Below, piece by piece: positions 1 through 7,914 of a stretch of DNA of 64,000 nucleotides. Source of the stretch: CAZAMI01 sp964627805. GTDB taxonomy: Archaea; Thermoproteota; Thermoprotei_A; Sulfolobales; NBVN01. Position 1 is the stretch's first letter. Each line of letters begins with the position of its first letter. The position numbers and the translations under genes were made by a program. The stretch covers positions 1 through 64,000 of the forward strand of contig CAZVLA010000020.1 of NCBI GenBank assembly GCA_964627805.1, read 5' to 3'. Under the pieces are notes generated by a model, which saw only the letters and a program-made list of their open reading frames with translations, had not been told where the DNA came from and searched no databases.

Positions 1-38
1 CTGAAACGTTAATAGTCTATCAATGTATTTAGGTATAC

Positions 39-449
39 ATGGGGATGAGCATCCATAGATCTGAAGCTGAGATCCTCCGGAAAAGAGCTTTAGAGTTTTT
101 AGAGGAGGCCCAGATAGCGTTAGGGAGGGGTTCGTATGATCTAGCATGCTTTCTCTCTGAGCAGGCCCTACAGCTATACCTAAAATACGTCCTACTCATG
201 ATTGTAGGTGATTACCCCCGAACCCACAGTATAAGGAAGTTGCTGGGAGAAATTGCTAGGATTCTAAGCTCTAAAGAATTAGAGGGCTTTATTAAGGCTA
301 ATAGAGCTAGACTCATAGCTCTTGAAGACGCGTACATCATGGCTAGATACTTCACTAGTGAGTACGGTAGGGAGGATGCGGAAGACATGGTTAAACTGGT
401 TAAAGAAACCATGAACTTAGTAAATAAGCTAGTAGGTGGTAGGGTATGA
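39..449 (+). CDS. HEPN-domain protein, partner of the MNT protein downstream
   Basis: A 136-residue, almost wholly helical protein with the look of the HEPN family (PF05168). Residues about 7-50 give the first long helix pair, and the ALEDAYIMARY stretch at 94-104 matches the conserved C-terminal Tyr/Arg/Tyr signature. The stop overlaps the start of the nucleotidyltransferase gene by 4 bases, the usual arrangement of HEPN/MNT pairs. In characterised HepT/MntA systems the HEPN protein is an RNase toxin that its partner silences by adding AMP. Here that role is inferred from family and gene order. The start may be Met1 or Met3. Confidence 0.85.
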   Translation: MGMSIHRSEAEILRKRALEFLEEAQIALGRGSYDLACFLSEQALQLYLKYVLLMIVGDYPRTHSIRKLLGEIARILSSKELEGFIKANRARLIALEDAYIMARYFTSEYGREDAEDMVKLVKETMNLVNKLVGGRV

Positions 450-793
450 CGGTATTCATGGAGACAGCACTACGTAGAGTAAAAATGCTTCGGGAATGGA
501 GAACTTGGGTTCAGCGAATAGCGAAAGTAGCTAAGGAACTGTTACCAGATACTCAAGTCTATGTCATTGGAAGCACCATCAGAGGCGACTACGTTGGCGG
601 AAGTGATGTGGACATACTAATAATATCTCAAGAAATACCGAGAAAGGCTGTAGAGATAGCGGAAATCAAAGCATTCATTGAGGAAAAACTAAACCTACCT
701 CCGTACCACCCATTCGAAATACACCTACTAACACCTCAAGAAGCGGAACCATACTTAAGAAGAGCTAAACAACACGTACTAAGAATAGTGTAG
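446..793 (+). CDS. MNT-type minimal nucleotidyltransferase (MntA-like antitoxin)
   Basis: A 115-residue protein with the pol-beta-fold nucleotidyltransferase signature: Gly42-Ser43 followed by the Asp54-x-Asp56 metal-binding pair in GGSDVDILI. Its short length and its 4-base overlap with the preceding HEPN gene are typical of the MNT half of HEPN/MNT toxin-antitoxin modules, in which it neutralises the HEPN RNase by nucleotide transfer. The third acidic residue is probably the Glu in the PFEIHLL strand rather than the more common Asp. It ends the recognisable coding of this pair; the next kilobase is decayed sequence. Confidence 0.88.
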   Translation: MTVFMETALRRVKMLREWRTWVQRIAKVAKELLPDTQVYVIGSTIRGDYVGGSDVDILIISQEIPRKAVEIAEIKAFIEEKLNLPPYHPFEIHLLTPQEAEPYLRRAKQHVLRIV

Positions 794-906
794 ACTAAAA
801 AGAGCCTAGACAAAATACATGTAGAAACAAAGATCGGTAAATAACTACATAAACATATCTAGGAAAGCCGATTAGCGAGAACCAATAAGAGGGCATTACT
901 GGAGCC

Positions 907-1068
907 CTACTTCATACTATGCTTTCTTAGGCCTCGGAGGCAGGAGTGTTCTCCATCAAGGTATAGTACTACCTTGACGTGTCTAGCGATCTCTAACGCG
1001 TCCATGCCTGACCTATGCCTTAGCTCTATGTAGATCTTCCTCCACCACCCGTAAGGTAGCGGTAGAGG
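907..1068 (-). pseudogene. Decayed coding remnant, product unknown
   Basis: An open stretch of 54 codons on the minus strand bounded by in-frame stops. The translated text is rich in Arg, Leu and Trp, includes a helical DALEIARHVKVVLYL segment, and lacks an ATG/GTG/TTG with a ribosome binding site. It is more protein-like than the flanking sequence, so I read it as a gene remnant, not as an active gene. I do not recognise the parent family. Confidence 0.3.
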
Positions 1069-1642
1069 TTAAGCACTACCCGCTAGTTAATAGCCACGAC
1101 CACGTACCTAAGAACACATAACATGACGCCAGCAGACTTGTCGGCACACGGAGGCATAAGCACGTCAAGCTGAACACCAAAGCGTAGCTACTCAGCAACC
1201 TCTACTACATGGTACCTGGGTACTAGCCTACGGTAATCAATTCTAGGGATTAGAACCCCCAAGAGCGAGAAAATACCCCTCAACGGATGCCATGAAGGAA
1301 CAGTATTAGTATTATAATAACTATCTACCTTCTCTGAACACCCCACCCCCTCCCTCCTGCTCTTTAGTCGAGCTACTGTAGTCCCGCTAATACCTCTTGG
1401 AGTCATACCCCATCAATAACGCATGGGCCATCAGGCGATATTATACCCTTTCATTAAGTTTTTATACCTCTACATGAGTCGTCGAAATCCGACGATAAGA
1501 TAATAACCATATACAAAGAAGACCCTACAAGGGCTAAGGGTTATAGGAGGAGGCTCCTATAAGGCATTAGCAGTAACACCACTAAAGAATCTAAACGATA
1601 GAAAAGATGCCACTACATGCCTATATCGTCCCAAGCGTCTAG

Positions 1643-1711
1643 ATAGTAGGTATAAAATCTTGCCAGCATCCTCCCAAACGATCTATCAACATAGGACAGA
1701 GGATTATAAAG
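1643..1711. repeat. Diverged repeat, copy 1 of 2 (next to tRNA 3' half)
   Basis: This segment starts with TAGTAGGTATAAAA, continues through CCAG, AAACGAT and a GGACAGAGGATTATA end, and aligns with a second copy at about 3088-3157 that has the same order of blocks with scattered substitutions and a few extra bases. Copy 1 abuts the tRNA 3' half. On the minus strand both copies can be read in the same frame with a shared YNPLS start, so the repeat may derive from a coding sequence such as an integrase fragment, but that is a guess. Confidence 0.5.
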
Positions 1712-1712
1712 G

Positions 1713-1762
1713 TCAGCCTCCGGAGCCGGAGATCCCGAGTTCAAATCCCGGCGGGCCCGCCA
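1713..1762 (+). tRNA. tRNA 3' half only (anticodon loop to CCA), probably Arg-CCG
   Basis: The sequence reads as the 3' half of a tRNA: an anticodon loop CTCCGGA (anticodon CCG) at about 1718-1724, a variable loop, a T-arm with TTCAAATC at 1740-1747, the 3' acceptor strand CGGGCCC at 1752-1758, a discriminator G and an encoded CCA at 1760-1762. The matching 5' acceptor strand GGGCCCG and a D-arm are absent from the upstream 100 bases. One mismatch is present in the T stem and one in the anticodon stem. Archaeal integrases recombine within tRNA 3' halves, so this looks like an att-site scar. A split tRNA half is a less likely alternative. Confidence 0.6.
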
Positions 1763-2014
1763 CACATAAAACTCCATCACCTTAGAGGCTGTTTTGAGGT
1801 TTTCTCCAGTATCTTTTGTTTCATGGAGTAGAGTAAAGCAGTAAAGGCAGTATTCGTGGCTATTCATACCTGATGGTGGGATCGACGGATCATGGTAGCT
1901 TTATGAAGAAGCTGTTATGGGCTTTTTACAATATGTTATTAATGTTTAATGGTTTGCTTTATGTGAGTAACCTACTTCTTAGGGTTTCCATAATTTAGTT
2001 AAGTAGTATAGCGG

Positions 2015-2506
2015 TCATGGTGTTGGATAGGCTGTGTGTTGATGACTCCTCATAATCCGTTTTTTAAGCATATAGTAATCGTTATCATCTAGAAGGTAGT
2101 AGACCTCTATATTAGCTTTTAGACCATTTTCCTTCATAACCTTATCATTGGTTACGAGTATCGCGTTGAATCGTCTCGCTGTTGCAATATAGTATGCATC
2201 AACAGCTCTACACCCCGTTGTTAATGCGGTCTCTGCAGCCTTATCATGAATCTCTCTTTCTTCAACTATGTTTACATGGTTGAGTACGGTAGCTACTATT
2301 TCTAGTACCTGTCGTGGATTAATTCTTCTCACCAGTACAGCTCTTAGCTCTATCTCAAAGAGGAAAGGCTCATACACAGGGAGCCCTAGCTCTGATATCT
2401 TCTTTAGGATAGTCCTAGCTCTCTGGTGCCTCTCAGGCCTAGTAGGGTAGAGTAAGTAGTAATCTGCAAACACGCTAGTATCTATTACAACGGAGACTAG
2501 AGTCAC
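2015..2506 (-). CDS. vapC: PIN-domain RNase toxin (VapC family)
   Basis: A 163-residue PIN protein with the acidic active-site set visible: Asp9 in VVIDTS, Glu51 or Glu53 in the FLFEIE strand, Asp103 in AVDAYYIATA and Asp121 in LVTNDK. VapC toxins are Mg-dependent endoribonucleases that cut tRNA or rRNA and are held inactive by the cognate VapB. The gene lies 5 bases after the DUF104-type antitoxin and is clearly co-transcribed with it. The C-terminal 25 residues extend past the usual PIN fold. Target RNA is not predictable from the sequence. Confidence 0.9.
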   Translation of the reverse strand: MTLVSVVIDTSVFADYYLLYPTRPERHQRARTILKKISELGLPVYEPFLFEIELRAVLVRRINPRQVLEIVATVLNHVNIVEEREIHDKAAETALTTGCRAVDAYYIATARRFNAILVTNDKVMKENGLKANIEVYYLLDDNDYYMLKKRIMRSHQHTAYPTP

Positions 2507-2511
2507 TACGC

Positions 2512-2709
2512 CTACCTCCTTTCCTGCGTGAATTCCCCTACGACATCACGATCTGCCTCAAAAACATACTTGCTTGCTTTCTCATGAAAACTTCTGAAGC
2601 TTCTCTTCACGAGTATAACTTCGAATTCCTCTCCTTCAGTAGCCTCAATTTCTCCGAGCGGCTTTAAAACACCCTTTTCATAACGTACACGTACAAACAT
2701 GGTTTTCAC
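2512..2709 (-). CDS. DUF104/AF2212-type antitoxin (VapB-like)
   Basis: A 65-residue protein with the N-terminal beta strands of the DUF104 antitoxin family: VRVRYEKGVLKPLGEI, followed by the EGEEFEVILVKRS strand. The C-terminal tail is charged and helical and would wrap around the toxin. It sits directly before the PIN gene with a 5-base gap. Such antitoxins usually repress their own operon. Met1 and Met4 are both possible starts. Confidence 0.85.
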   Translation of the reverse strand: MKTMFVRVRYEKGVLKPLGEIEATEGEEFEVILVKRSFRSFHEKASKYVFEADRDVVGEFTQERR

Positions 2710-3228
2710 GCAATCACCATGGGCTACTCTCTACTACTAGCTTTTATAGCTTATCGCTCTATATATTACCGATAGCGTAACGCAATGGATCTCAAGCTTC
2801 TCTTCAAGTCCTCTCACTTATTATCTATGATCCAATTCAGTATCTTAGGTGAGTACCTAAGTTGTAGGGTGAAGCTTAGACAACTAATGGGTAGCTCATC
2901 GAAAACTTACTACAGCAGACCCTCCTAGTTCGCAGAGACCCAATCACGTCAAGCTAGGCAGTAAAAGCTATCTATGTGCACCTGTTTGCCTCATTAACTA
3001 AAGCCTTTATAGCAAATATACACTAAGTTCGATCCCAGCTCCAGCTATGGAAAAGTACTACCTTAAGCTATTATCACATGCGTGTAGGTAGTAGGTATAA
3101 AAGCTTACCAGATGTTACTCTTAAATGATGATTATTAATATGGGATAGGGGGTTATATGAGTTGACGTACTTCCCTACGGTAATTCTCCTCTCTAATCTC
3201 AAGTACGTTGCTCGGGTTTTTCTCTAGT
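2710..3228. other. Intergenic stretch without a convincing gene
   Basis: About 520 bases between two toxin-antitoxin pairs. It contains a 47-codon open frame at 2785-2928 on the plus strand with no family resemblance, and the second copy of the diverged repeat at about 3088-3157. The T-rich segment just before the first pair (about 2725-2775) probably carries the vapBC promoter on the minus strand. I see no RNA gene. Confidence 0.5.
3088..3157. repeat. Diverged repeat, copy 2 of 2
   Basis: Starts TAGTAGGTATAAAAGCTTACCAG and ends near GGGATAGGGGGTTATA. It matches copy 1 at 1643-1711 block for block. Unlike copy 1 it is not followed by a tRNA sequence. Substitutions are scattered, so the duplication is old. 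Confidence 0.5.
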
Positions 3229-3699
3229 TTATTGTTTGGAGAGGAGTCTTACTAGTTCCCTTGGTGTTAGTACTATTTTCTCTATTTCGTAATTGTGCTT
3301 TCTAAGGAATTCTATGAATTCGTAGTCTATGGTTAGTAGTGGTGTATTAGTGTTTTTAGCTGTTGTATAATGTAATGTGTCTATGTAGTCTTTGTGGCCT
3401 TCATGGTAGATTTTTATTGCCTCTACGTAGGCTTTTGGTGGAGGTTCTAGTAGGTTGTAAGTACTTCTTATGGCTTCTACCCCTACTCTAATGCGTTCTA
3501 GCTTATCTCGTGGGACTATTTTTATGATCTTCCACATAGCCTCCAGAAGTCCTACTTCAAGGTAATATACGTTAAGTTTACGGAAGTATGGTATAATTTC
3601 CTCAGCTTCCTCCTCAACACTTATTCCCAGTGCTGGTAGAAGGAACGTAGTATCTACGAGTATCTTAGGCTTCGTCCGTACACCTCTTCTGCTCCGCAA
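3229..3699 (-). CDS. vapC: PIN-domain RNase toxin (VapC family)
   Basis: A 156-residue PIN protein: Asp16 in ILVDTTF, Glu53 in GLLEAMW, Asp107 in YIDTLHYTTA and Asp125 in LTIDYEF make up the acidic site. It overlaps the end of the AbrB-type antitoxin gene by 35 bases if the TTG at 3699 is used, which fits translational coupling. A GAGGTG ribosome-binding-like motif lies just inside the frame, about 20 bases after the TTG, so the true start may be a little downstream at a non-standard codon. The role as RNase toxin is inferred from family. Confidence 0.87.
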   Translation of the reverse strand: MRSRRGVRTKPKILVDTTFLLPALGISVEEEAEEIIPYFRKLNVYYLEVGLLEAMWKIIKIVPRDKLERIRVGVEAIRSTYNLLEPPPKAYVEAIKIYHEGHKDYIDTLHYTTAKNTNTPLLTIDYEFIEFLRKHNYEIEKIVLTPRELVRLLSKQ

Positions 3700-3937
3700 T
3701 GCTTTCGGCCTCTAACTCTTTTAGGCTAATCTTCGCTATTTTCTCACCATGGAGTGAAAGCCATACCGCATCGGATACTGGCTTAAGGATAATACTGTCT
3801 CCACGAACCTCTAGCTTAAGTCTTGAACCCTCATCTATACCTAAGGCCTTCGCAATATCCTTAGGTATGACAATAGTTCTTCTCTTACCTACACGAACCT
3901 CAATAGTTGAGCCCACCACTACACACCTATTGCACAT
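3665..3937 (-). CDS. vapB: AbrB/SpoVT-type antitoxin (VapB family)
   Basis: A 90-residue protein with the swapped-hairpin AbrB DNA-binding domain at about residues 10-55: EVRVGKRRTIVIPKDIAKALGI followed by EGSRLKLEVRGDSIILKP in two parts. The C-terminal 35 residues would bind the toxin encoded next. It is the first gene of the pair and probably represses the operon. The ATG at 3937 and GTG codons a few residues later are possible starts; the cysteine-containing N-terminal segment may not be translated. Confidence 0.85.
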   Translation of the reverse strand: MCNRCVVVGSTIEVRVGKRRTIVIPKDIAKALGIDEGSRLKLEVRGDSIILKPVSDAVWLSLHGEKIAKISLKELEAESIAEQKRCTDEA

Positions 3938-4588
3938 AGTGTTTCAGAATCCTTAAAACTGTCTGTTACAGATTAGAGGTCAGAAACACAATAGTGCATC
4001 AGATAGGCACTACTATTCTATGAAGATTACACACTATACTCCATTAACTTAGCAGCCCGTCTTACAGCGATGTAATATTTTCCTTCGCACCCAGTATCTT
4101 TTTTGTTAATGAGATCGCAGTTCTTTATAGACATATTAGTAAAGAGAACGGAAGATAGGCCTAATAATTACGCTTAGTAAGTGTACCTAGGCTTTATAAA
4201 GAGTATTATCGTGCTGTAAGCCTAAACTGTATTGTCTAGTAAGGCATCACCCAACTTAGTAATGGTATGTTTTAGTCTCGGAACCTAAGATCATAAGTAA
4301 ACCTATAGGTACTCGTTGCATAAGATACTCTCCATGTTGAATCTTTAGATGATTCAAGCGATCTCTGTATATGTTGAATGTTTAGATATGAGAAAGGAGA
4401 GGATCTGTTCTAAGGGAATGAGTGATGAGTGATTGCTACGGCATCTTATGCCCTTCTAACCTATCCATACATGCACAGCTTAGGACTAGGATCCTTATGT
4501 GGAAGGTGCCCTTCTAGGAGGTACTGAAGGTGGGTTCTTAGTGAAGCTCCTTATTATTGATGGTTTTTATAGTGTTTAAAGTTATAGA
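3938..4588. other. 650-base gap with no gene; two short direct repeats
   Basis: No frame in this interval resembles a protein. It holds a direct repeat ATGTTGAATNTTTAGAT at 4334-4350 and 4371-4387, and the first copy contains a 7-base inverted repeat (TTGAATC/GATTCAA). A TATA-like element TTTTTATAGTG at about 4563-4573 lies just upstream of the next gene and is the likely promoter for it. Otherwise the region looks like eroded intergenic DNA at the edge of the accessory strip. Confidence 0.5.
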
Positions 4589-5479
4589 ATGGTTGTGGGT
4601 AGTAGTGTGGTGAAGGAGGTTCTATCGAGGACTATCCTTAATAAGCATAGAGTTAGGGATTCGTGGTTTCTTGATGATTACTCCCTAAATCCTTATCGGT
4701 TATGTGACTTTAACTGTATCTACTGCTACGTTCGTGGATCGAAGTATGGAGGTGTGATGGGGGATGATATAGCGGTAAAGGTGAACGCACCTACCCTACT
4801 TAGGAGGGAGTTACTTAGGAGGGCTAGGAGGGGTGAGTACGGCTTTATTGCGTTAAGTTCAGCTACGGAGCCTTGGATGCGTATTGAGGAGAGGTATGGC
4901 TTAACTAGGAAGTGCTTAGGTATTATCGCTAGGTTCAGATTCCCGGTTCATTGCTTAACTAAATCAACACTAATTCTAAGGGACTTAGACTTACTGAAGG
5001 AGATAGATGAGGTAGCCATCCTACCTAAGGACCTACGTAGGTTAGGGCGTGGTGTCCTCATAACAATATCCCTATCTACACTCGATGAGGGTATCGCGAG
5101 AATCTTTGAGCCAGGTGCTCCGAAACCTAAGGAGAGGTTAGAGACCCTCCGAAGGATTAAGGAGGCAGGGTTCTATGCAGGCATAGCTTACATACCCGTC
5201 CTGCCATTCATCTCAGACTCTGAGGAGGAGCTTGAGGAAATGATTAAGGTGGCTAAGGAGTACCAAGTAGATTACGTCTTCGTCGGATCCCTAACCCTAT
5301 ACGGAGTTGGGAAGAAGCTCTACTACCACGTAATAGAGAAGTACTTCCCAGAACTACTACCTAAGTATGAGCAACTCTTTAAAAACCGAAACCACCCAAG
5401 CAAGGCCTACCAATTAAGACTTGAGGAAGTAGCTAAGACACTATGTAGGAAATACAGAGTAAAGTACAGGATTTTATAA
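4589..5479 (+). CDS. Radical SAM protein, SPL/SplB-like (COG1533)
   Basis: A 296-residue radical SAM enzyme. Cys39, Cys43 and Cys46 in LCDFNCIYCYVRG form the [4Fe-4S] cluster motif CxxxCxxC, and the SSATEP motif at about 90-96 and the VLITISLST strand are typical of the spore-photoproduct-lyase-like family. Most members are unassigned; a link to DNA damage repair is inherited from SplB and is weak here. It stands alone on the plus strand and is read from its own promoter with a start near a TATA-like box, so its mRNA may be almost leaderless. Confidence 0.8.
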   Translation: MVVGSSVVKEVLSRTILNKHRVRDSWFLDDYSLNPYRLCDFNCIYCYVRGSKYGGVMGDDIAVKVNAPTLLRRELLRRARRGEYGFIALSSATEPWMRIEERYGLTRKCLGIIARFRFPVHCLTKSTLILRDLDLLKEIDEVAILPKDLRRLGRGVLITISLSTLDEGIARIFEPGAPKPKERLETLRRIKEAGFYAGIAYIPVLPFISDSEEELEEMIKVAKEYQVDYVFVGSLTLYGVGKKLYYHVIEKYFPELLPKYEQLFKNRNHPSKAYQLRLEEVAKTLCRKYRVKYRIL

Positions 5480-5599
5480 CTAAAATAATTTCTATGATGC
5501 AGGTAAGGGAGTTAGTGCATAAGCGAACTCTGTAGTCTAGGAGCTTAAACGCTCGTATTCTAACATATAACGTGGATAGGTCGTTACCTCATTAGGTGT

Positions 5600-6040
5600 T
5601 TAGGTACTTACTCTCTTAATGCGCTTTCCATCACCTACTACCCAGTACTCACCATCCTCCCTAATCTCTAGTTTGAATATGGGTACTTCATGCTTGACCC
5701 TCTCAAGGACCTTACGTGCGGTATCGAATGCCTCACTCCTTGACTTAGCCTTAACGAATACGTATATAGTTGGTTCACCAGGGCTTAACTCACCAACTCT
5801 ATGGTATACCCTAACATCACTAACTCCCCTACATTCATCCTCAACAATCTCAACTAACTTCCTAGAAGCTAGTGGTTCGTAGGCTTCGTACCTTAACTTA
5901 ATTACTTTAGAACCGTTAACTACCCCCTTAACGAAGCCTAGGAACATAACTATAGCTCCGTCCTCAGAACCCCTACTTAACATGTCGTTAATTACTTGAT
6001 TAATGTCTAACCTACCATGAATTATTGATGCGTGAGGCAA
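5600..6040 (-). CDS. moaE: Molybdopterin synthase catalytic subunit MoaE
   Basis: A 146-residue MoaE. The conserved lysines of the active site are visible at Lys116 and Lys123 in VKHEVPIFKLE, followed by the GEYWVVGD strand typical of the family. With MoaD it converts precursor Z (cPMP) to molybdopterin by inserting two sulfurs. The moaD gene lies upstream on the same strand, 48 bases away, and an E1-like gene reads divergently from it, so the three form a molybdenum (or tungsten) cofactor cluster. Length agrees with the family. Confidence 0.94.
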   Translation of the reverse strand: MPHASIIHGRLDINQVINDMLSRGSEDGAIVMFLGFVKGVVNGSKVIKLRYEAYEPLASRKLVEIVEDECRGVSDVRVYHRVGELSPGEPTIYVFVKAKSRSEAFDTARKVLERVKHEVPIFKLEIREDGEYWVVGDGKRIKRVST

Positions 6041-6088
6041 GGGGGAGAACCTCCGTTAATTAAAGGGTTGGGATCCTAAAATAACTCA

Positions 6089-6343
6089 CTACCCACCGGA
6101 AGCTGGTGGTAGTAGAGCTACCTCATCACCATCCTTAAGTAAGGTCCTTAAGTCATTACTAACCCCATTAACTAATGCTGTAATAGTTACCTCCCTACTC
6201 AACTCCCTAAGCTTAGGGTACTTACTCATAATAACCTCAAGTAACTCACCTAAGGTGCACTTACTACTAACCTCAATAACCTCCTCACGTTTACCAGTTG
6301 CATCAGCTACTAAAGCTACGTAACTGACCCTAACTCTAACCAA
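6089..6343 (-). CDS. moaD: Molybdopterin synthase sulfur carrier MoaD
   Basis: An 84-residue ubiquitin-fold protein ending in PPASGG. The C-terminal Gly-Gly is the adenylation and thiocarboxylation site that feeds sulfur to MoaE. The DGDEVALLPP strand before it is diagnostic of MoaD/ThiS carriers. It is followed by moaE and lies divergent from the E1-like enzyme at 6399, which is its probable activating enzyme. Confidence 0.93.
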   Translation of the reverse strand: MVRVRVSYVALVADATGKREEVIEVSSKCTLGELLEVIMSKYPKLRELSREVTITALVNGVSNDLRTLLKDGDEVALLPPASGG

Positions 6344-6398
6344 TCAACCCACCTACTACCTAAATACTACGGAGTAAGTAAAAGTTATTGGTGCTAGG

Positions 6399-7118
6399 AT
6401 GGAGGAGCTTGAGAGGTACTCGAGGCAGTTAAGTATAATAGGTAGGGAGGGGCAGGAGAAGTTAAGGAACTCAACAGCACTCGTAGTAGGGGTAGGTGGT
6501 TTAGGCTCAGCAGTAACTACCTACTTAGTAGCTTCAGGTATCGGTAAGTTACTGATTGTCGACCCTGAAGTAGTTGAGTTAAGTAACTTAAATAGGCAGG
6601 TAATCCACTGGGTTAGGGACTTAGGTAGGGCTAAGGTCGAGTCAGCTAAGGAGAAACTCAAGGAACTAAACCCTGAGGTTGAGGTAGTACCCATTAAGGC
6701 TAAGTTAAGTGAGGTAGTTGATGAGGTAGTTAAGGAGGCTGACGTAGTTATTGACGCACTAGATAATTGGGACGCTAGGCACCTCCTAAATGAGTACTGC
6801 GTTAAGTACGGTAAGGTACTAATCCATGCAGCAGTTAATGAAGCCTACGGTCAGTTAATGACTGTAGTACCTAGTAAGGGCCCCTGCCTTAAGTGCGTAT
6901 TCCCGAACATTAGAGGTGGTCCTAGACCAACACCTGTATTAGGTCCAGCACCTGGTGTATTAGGTGCTTTAGAAGCTATCGAAGCTATAAAAGCAATTAC
7001 TGGGTACGGTGAGTTAGCGGTGGGTAAGTTAGTACTGATAGACATGAAGTTAATGTCGTTCTCAGTAGTTAAGGTTAGGAGGAACCCTAACTGCTCCGTA
7101 TGCTCAGCTATTAAGTAA
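6399..7118 (+). CDS. moeB: E1-like adenylyltransferase (MoeB/ThiF/HesA family)
   Basis: A 239-residue enzyme that adenylates the C-terminal glycine of ubiquitin-like sulfur carriers. The nucleotide-binding loop GVGGLGS is at 31-37, the conserved LSNLNRQ at 61-67, and two zinc-binding CxxC pairs are at Cys163/Cys166 and Cys232/Cys235. No rhodanese domain is attached. Its 56-base divergent spacing from moaD suggests MoaD as substrate. TtuB at 13.7 kb is another possible client, since archaea often use one E1 for several carriers. Confidence 0.9.
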   Translation: MEELERYSRQLSIIGREGQEKLRNSTALVVGVGGLGSAVTTYLVASGIGKLLIVDPEVVELSNLNRQVIHWVRDLGRAKVESAKEKLKELNPEVEVVPIKAKLSEVVDEVVKEADVVIDALDNWDARHLLNEYCVKYGKVLIHAAVNEAYGQLMTVVPSKGPCLKCVFPNIRGGPRPTPVLGPAPGVLGALEAIEAIKAITGYGELAVGKLVLIDMKLMSFSVVKVRRNPNCSVCSAIK

Positions 7119-7157
7119 GGATTTAATACCTAATCAATAACTTACTTAGGGTTCGTA

Positions 7158-7538
7158 ATGAAGGTTACGGTAAGGGTAGTTAGGTTAAGGATCGGTAGTA
7201 GTGGTTATGAAGCAGTGGACATTACCGAGAATGTTAGGGAGGTAGTTAAGGGGTTAGGACTAATTAACGGCGTAGTAGTGACTCACACACCGAGTAAGTA
7301 CTGCTTAGTAACTATGATTGAGTACGAACCGGAACTACTTGCTGATCTTGAGGAATTCATGAGTAAGTGCGGCAGTGTATCGGGGCTTGCTGAGGCGTTA
7401 GTTGGGAAGTCAGTAGTTGCTCCAGTAGTTAATAATGACTTAGCCTTAGGTACGTTCAAGCGCTTAGTCTTCATTGATTTATCGAGGAGTAAGGGTGAGA
7501 AGGAGGTGGTCGTAGCTCTTGAAGGTACTTTCAAGTAG
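7158..7538 (+). CDS. YjbQ/UPF0047-family protein, diverged copy
   Basis: A 126-residue protein of the UPF0047/YjbQ fold: the GLINGVVVTHTPSKYCL strand-turn, then VVAPVVNNDLALGTFKRLVFID matches the family core. The family's usual GHI motif is replaced here by SGLAEA, so a conserved His is missing. It is immediately followed by, and overlaps by 20 bases, a second member of the same family that keeps the His. YjbQ proteins have thiamin phosphate synthase activity in vitro, but their real role is unclear. A paired hetero-oligomer with the next protein is possible. Confidence 0.7.
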   Translation: MKVTVRVVRLRIGSSGYEAVDITENVREVVKGLGLINGVVVTHTPSKYCLVTMIEYEPELLADLEEFMSKCGSVSGLAEALVGKSVVAPVVNNDLALGTFKRLVFIDLSRSKGEKEVVVALEGTFK

Positions 7539-7914
7539 CTTAAGGATTAGGACCTACGGACCGACGGTATTCTTCCCAATTAGGGGGCTTATTGAGGAAG
7601 TAGTTAGGGAGTCTAGAGTTAAGGAGGGGATTGCTTGGTTATCAGTTAAGGGAGCTACCCCAGCACTAGTAGTAGCTACTGAGGAAGTAGCTAATGAGTT
7701 AGGTAAGTGCCTTAAGTACCTAATACCAGTAAGTGGTTGGAGACACGGCAATGCCTACGCTCACTTAAGATCTACGGTACTATCAACTAGTAAGGTAATA
7801 CCCATAATTAATAATGAATTAGCGATTCCCAAGGAGTACGAGATCTACTTACTAGAGACTAGGTCCGTCTATAACCATATTAGGGAGGTAGTTATTCAAA
7901 TCCATGGTGAGTAA
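7519..7914 (+). CDS. YjbQ/UPF0047-family protein
   Basis: A 131-residue YjbQ-family protein. The WRHGNAYAHLRST segment at about 73-85 carries the family's conserved His residues, and VIPIINNELAIPKEYEIYLLE forms the C-terminal core strands. It overlaps the preceding paralogue by 20 bases and the next gene by 11, so the three are translationally coupled. The function is not established beyond a reported secondary thiamin-phosphate synthase activity in bacterial members. Confidence 0.78.
   Translation: MKVLSSSLRIRTYGPTVFFPIRGLIEEVVRESRVKEGIAWLSVKGATPALVVATEEVANELGKCLKYLIPVSGWRHGNAYAHLRSTVLSTSKVIPIINNELAIPKEYEIYLLETRSVYNHIREVVIQIHGE

Larger units (their letters stand above)
794..2014. other. Gene-poor, decayed stretch of about 1.2 kb
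   Basis: No intact gene is convincing here. On the minus strand 907-1068 reads as a 54-codon open stretch with protein-like composition (YGWWRKIYIELRHRSG, then DALEIARHV), closed by stops at both ends and with no good start. Just upstream on the same strand, 1085-1190 contains another coding-like stretch (RFGVQLDVLMPP) interrupted and out of frame with the open frame ending at 1188. These look like remnants of one or more decayed genes. The interval also holds the tRNA 3' half at about 1713-1762 and the first copy of a diverged repeat. Confidence 0.55.

Noticed and set aside
1188..1406. 72-codon minus-strand open frame
   Set aside because: No family resemblance and no ribosome binding site. 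Its neighbourhood shows interrupted frames, so I treat it as part of the decayed stretch.
1613..1867. 84-codon minus-strand open frame over the tRNA fragment
   Set aside because: Its RARRDLNSG part is the antisense translation of a tRNA T-arm and acceptor, a classic false gene. I keep only a remark that its end may be an integrase remnant.
2785..2928. 47-codon plus-strand open frame
   Set aside because: Low complexity of evidence: no family match, no clear ribosome binding site, and isolated.
4334..4387. CRISPR array
   Set aside because: Only two short copies with 37-base period and no regular spacers; no cas genes in the window.
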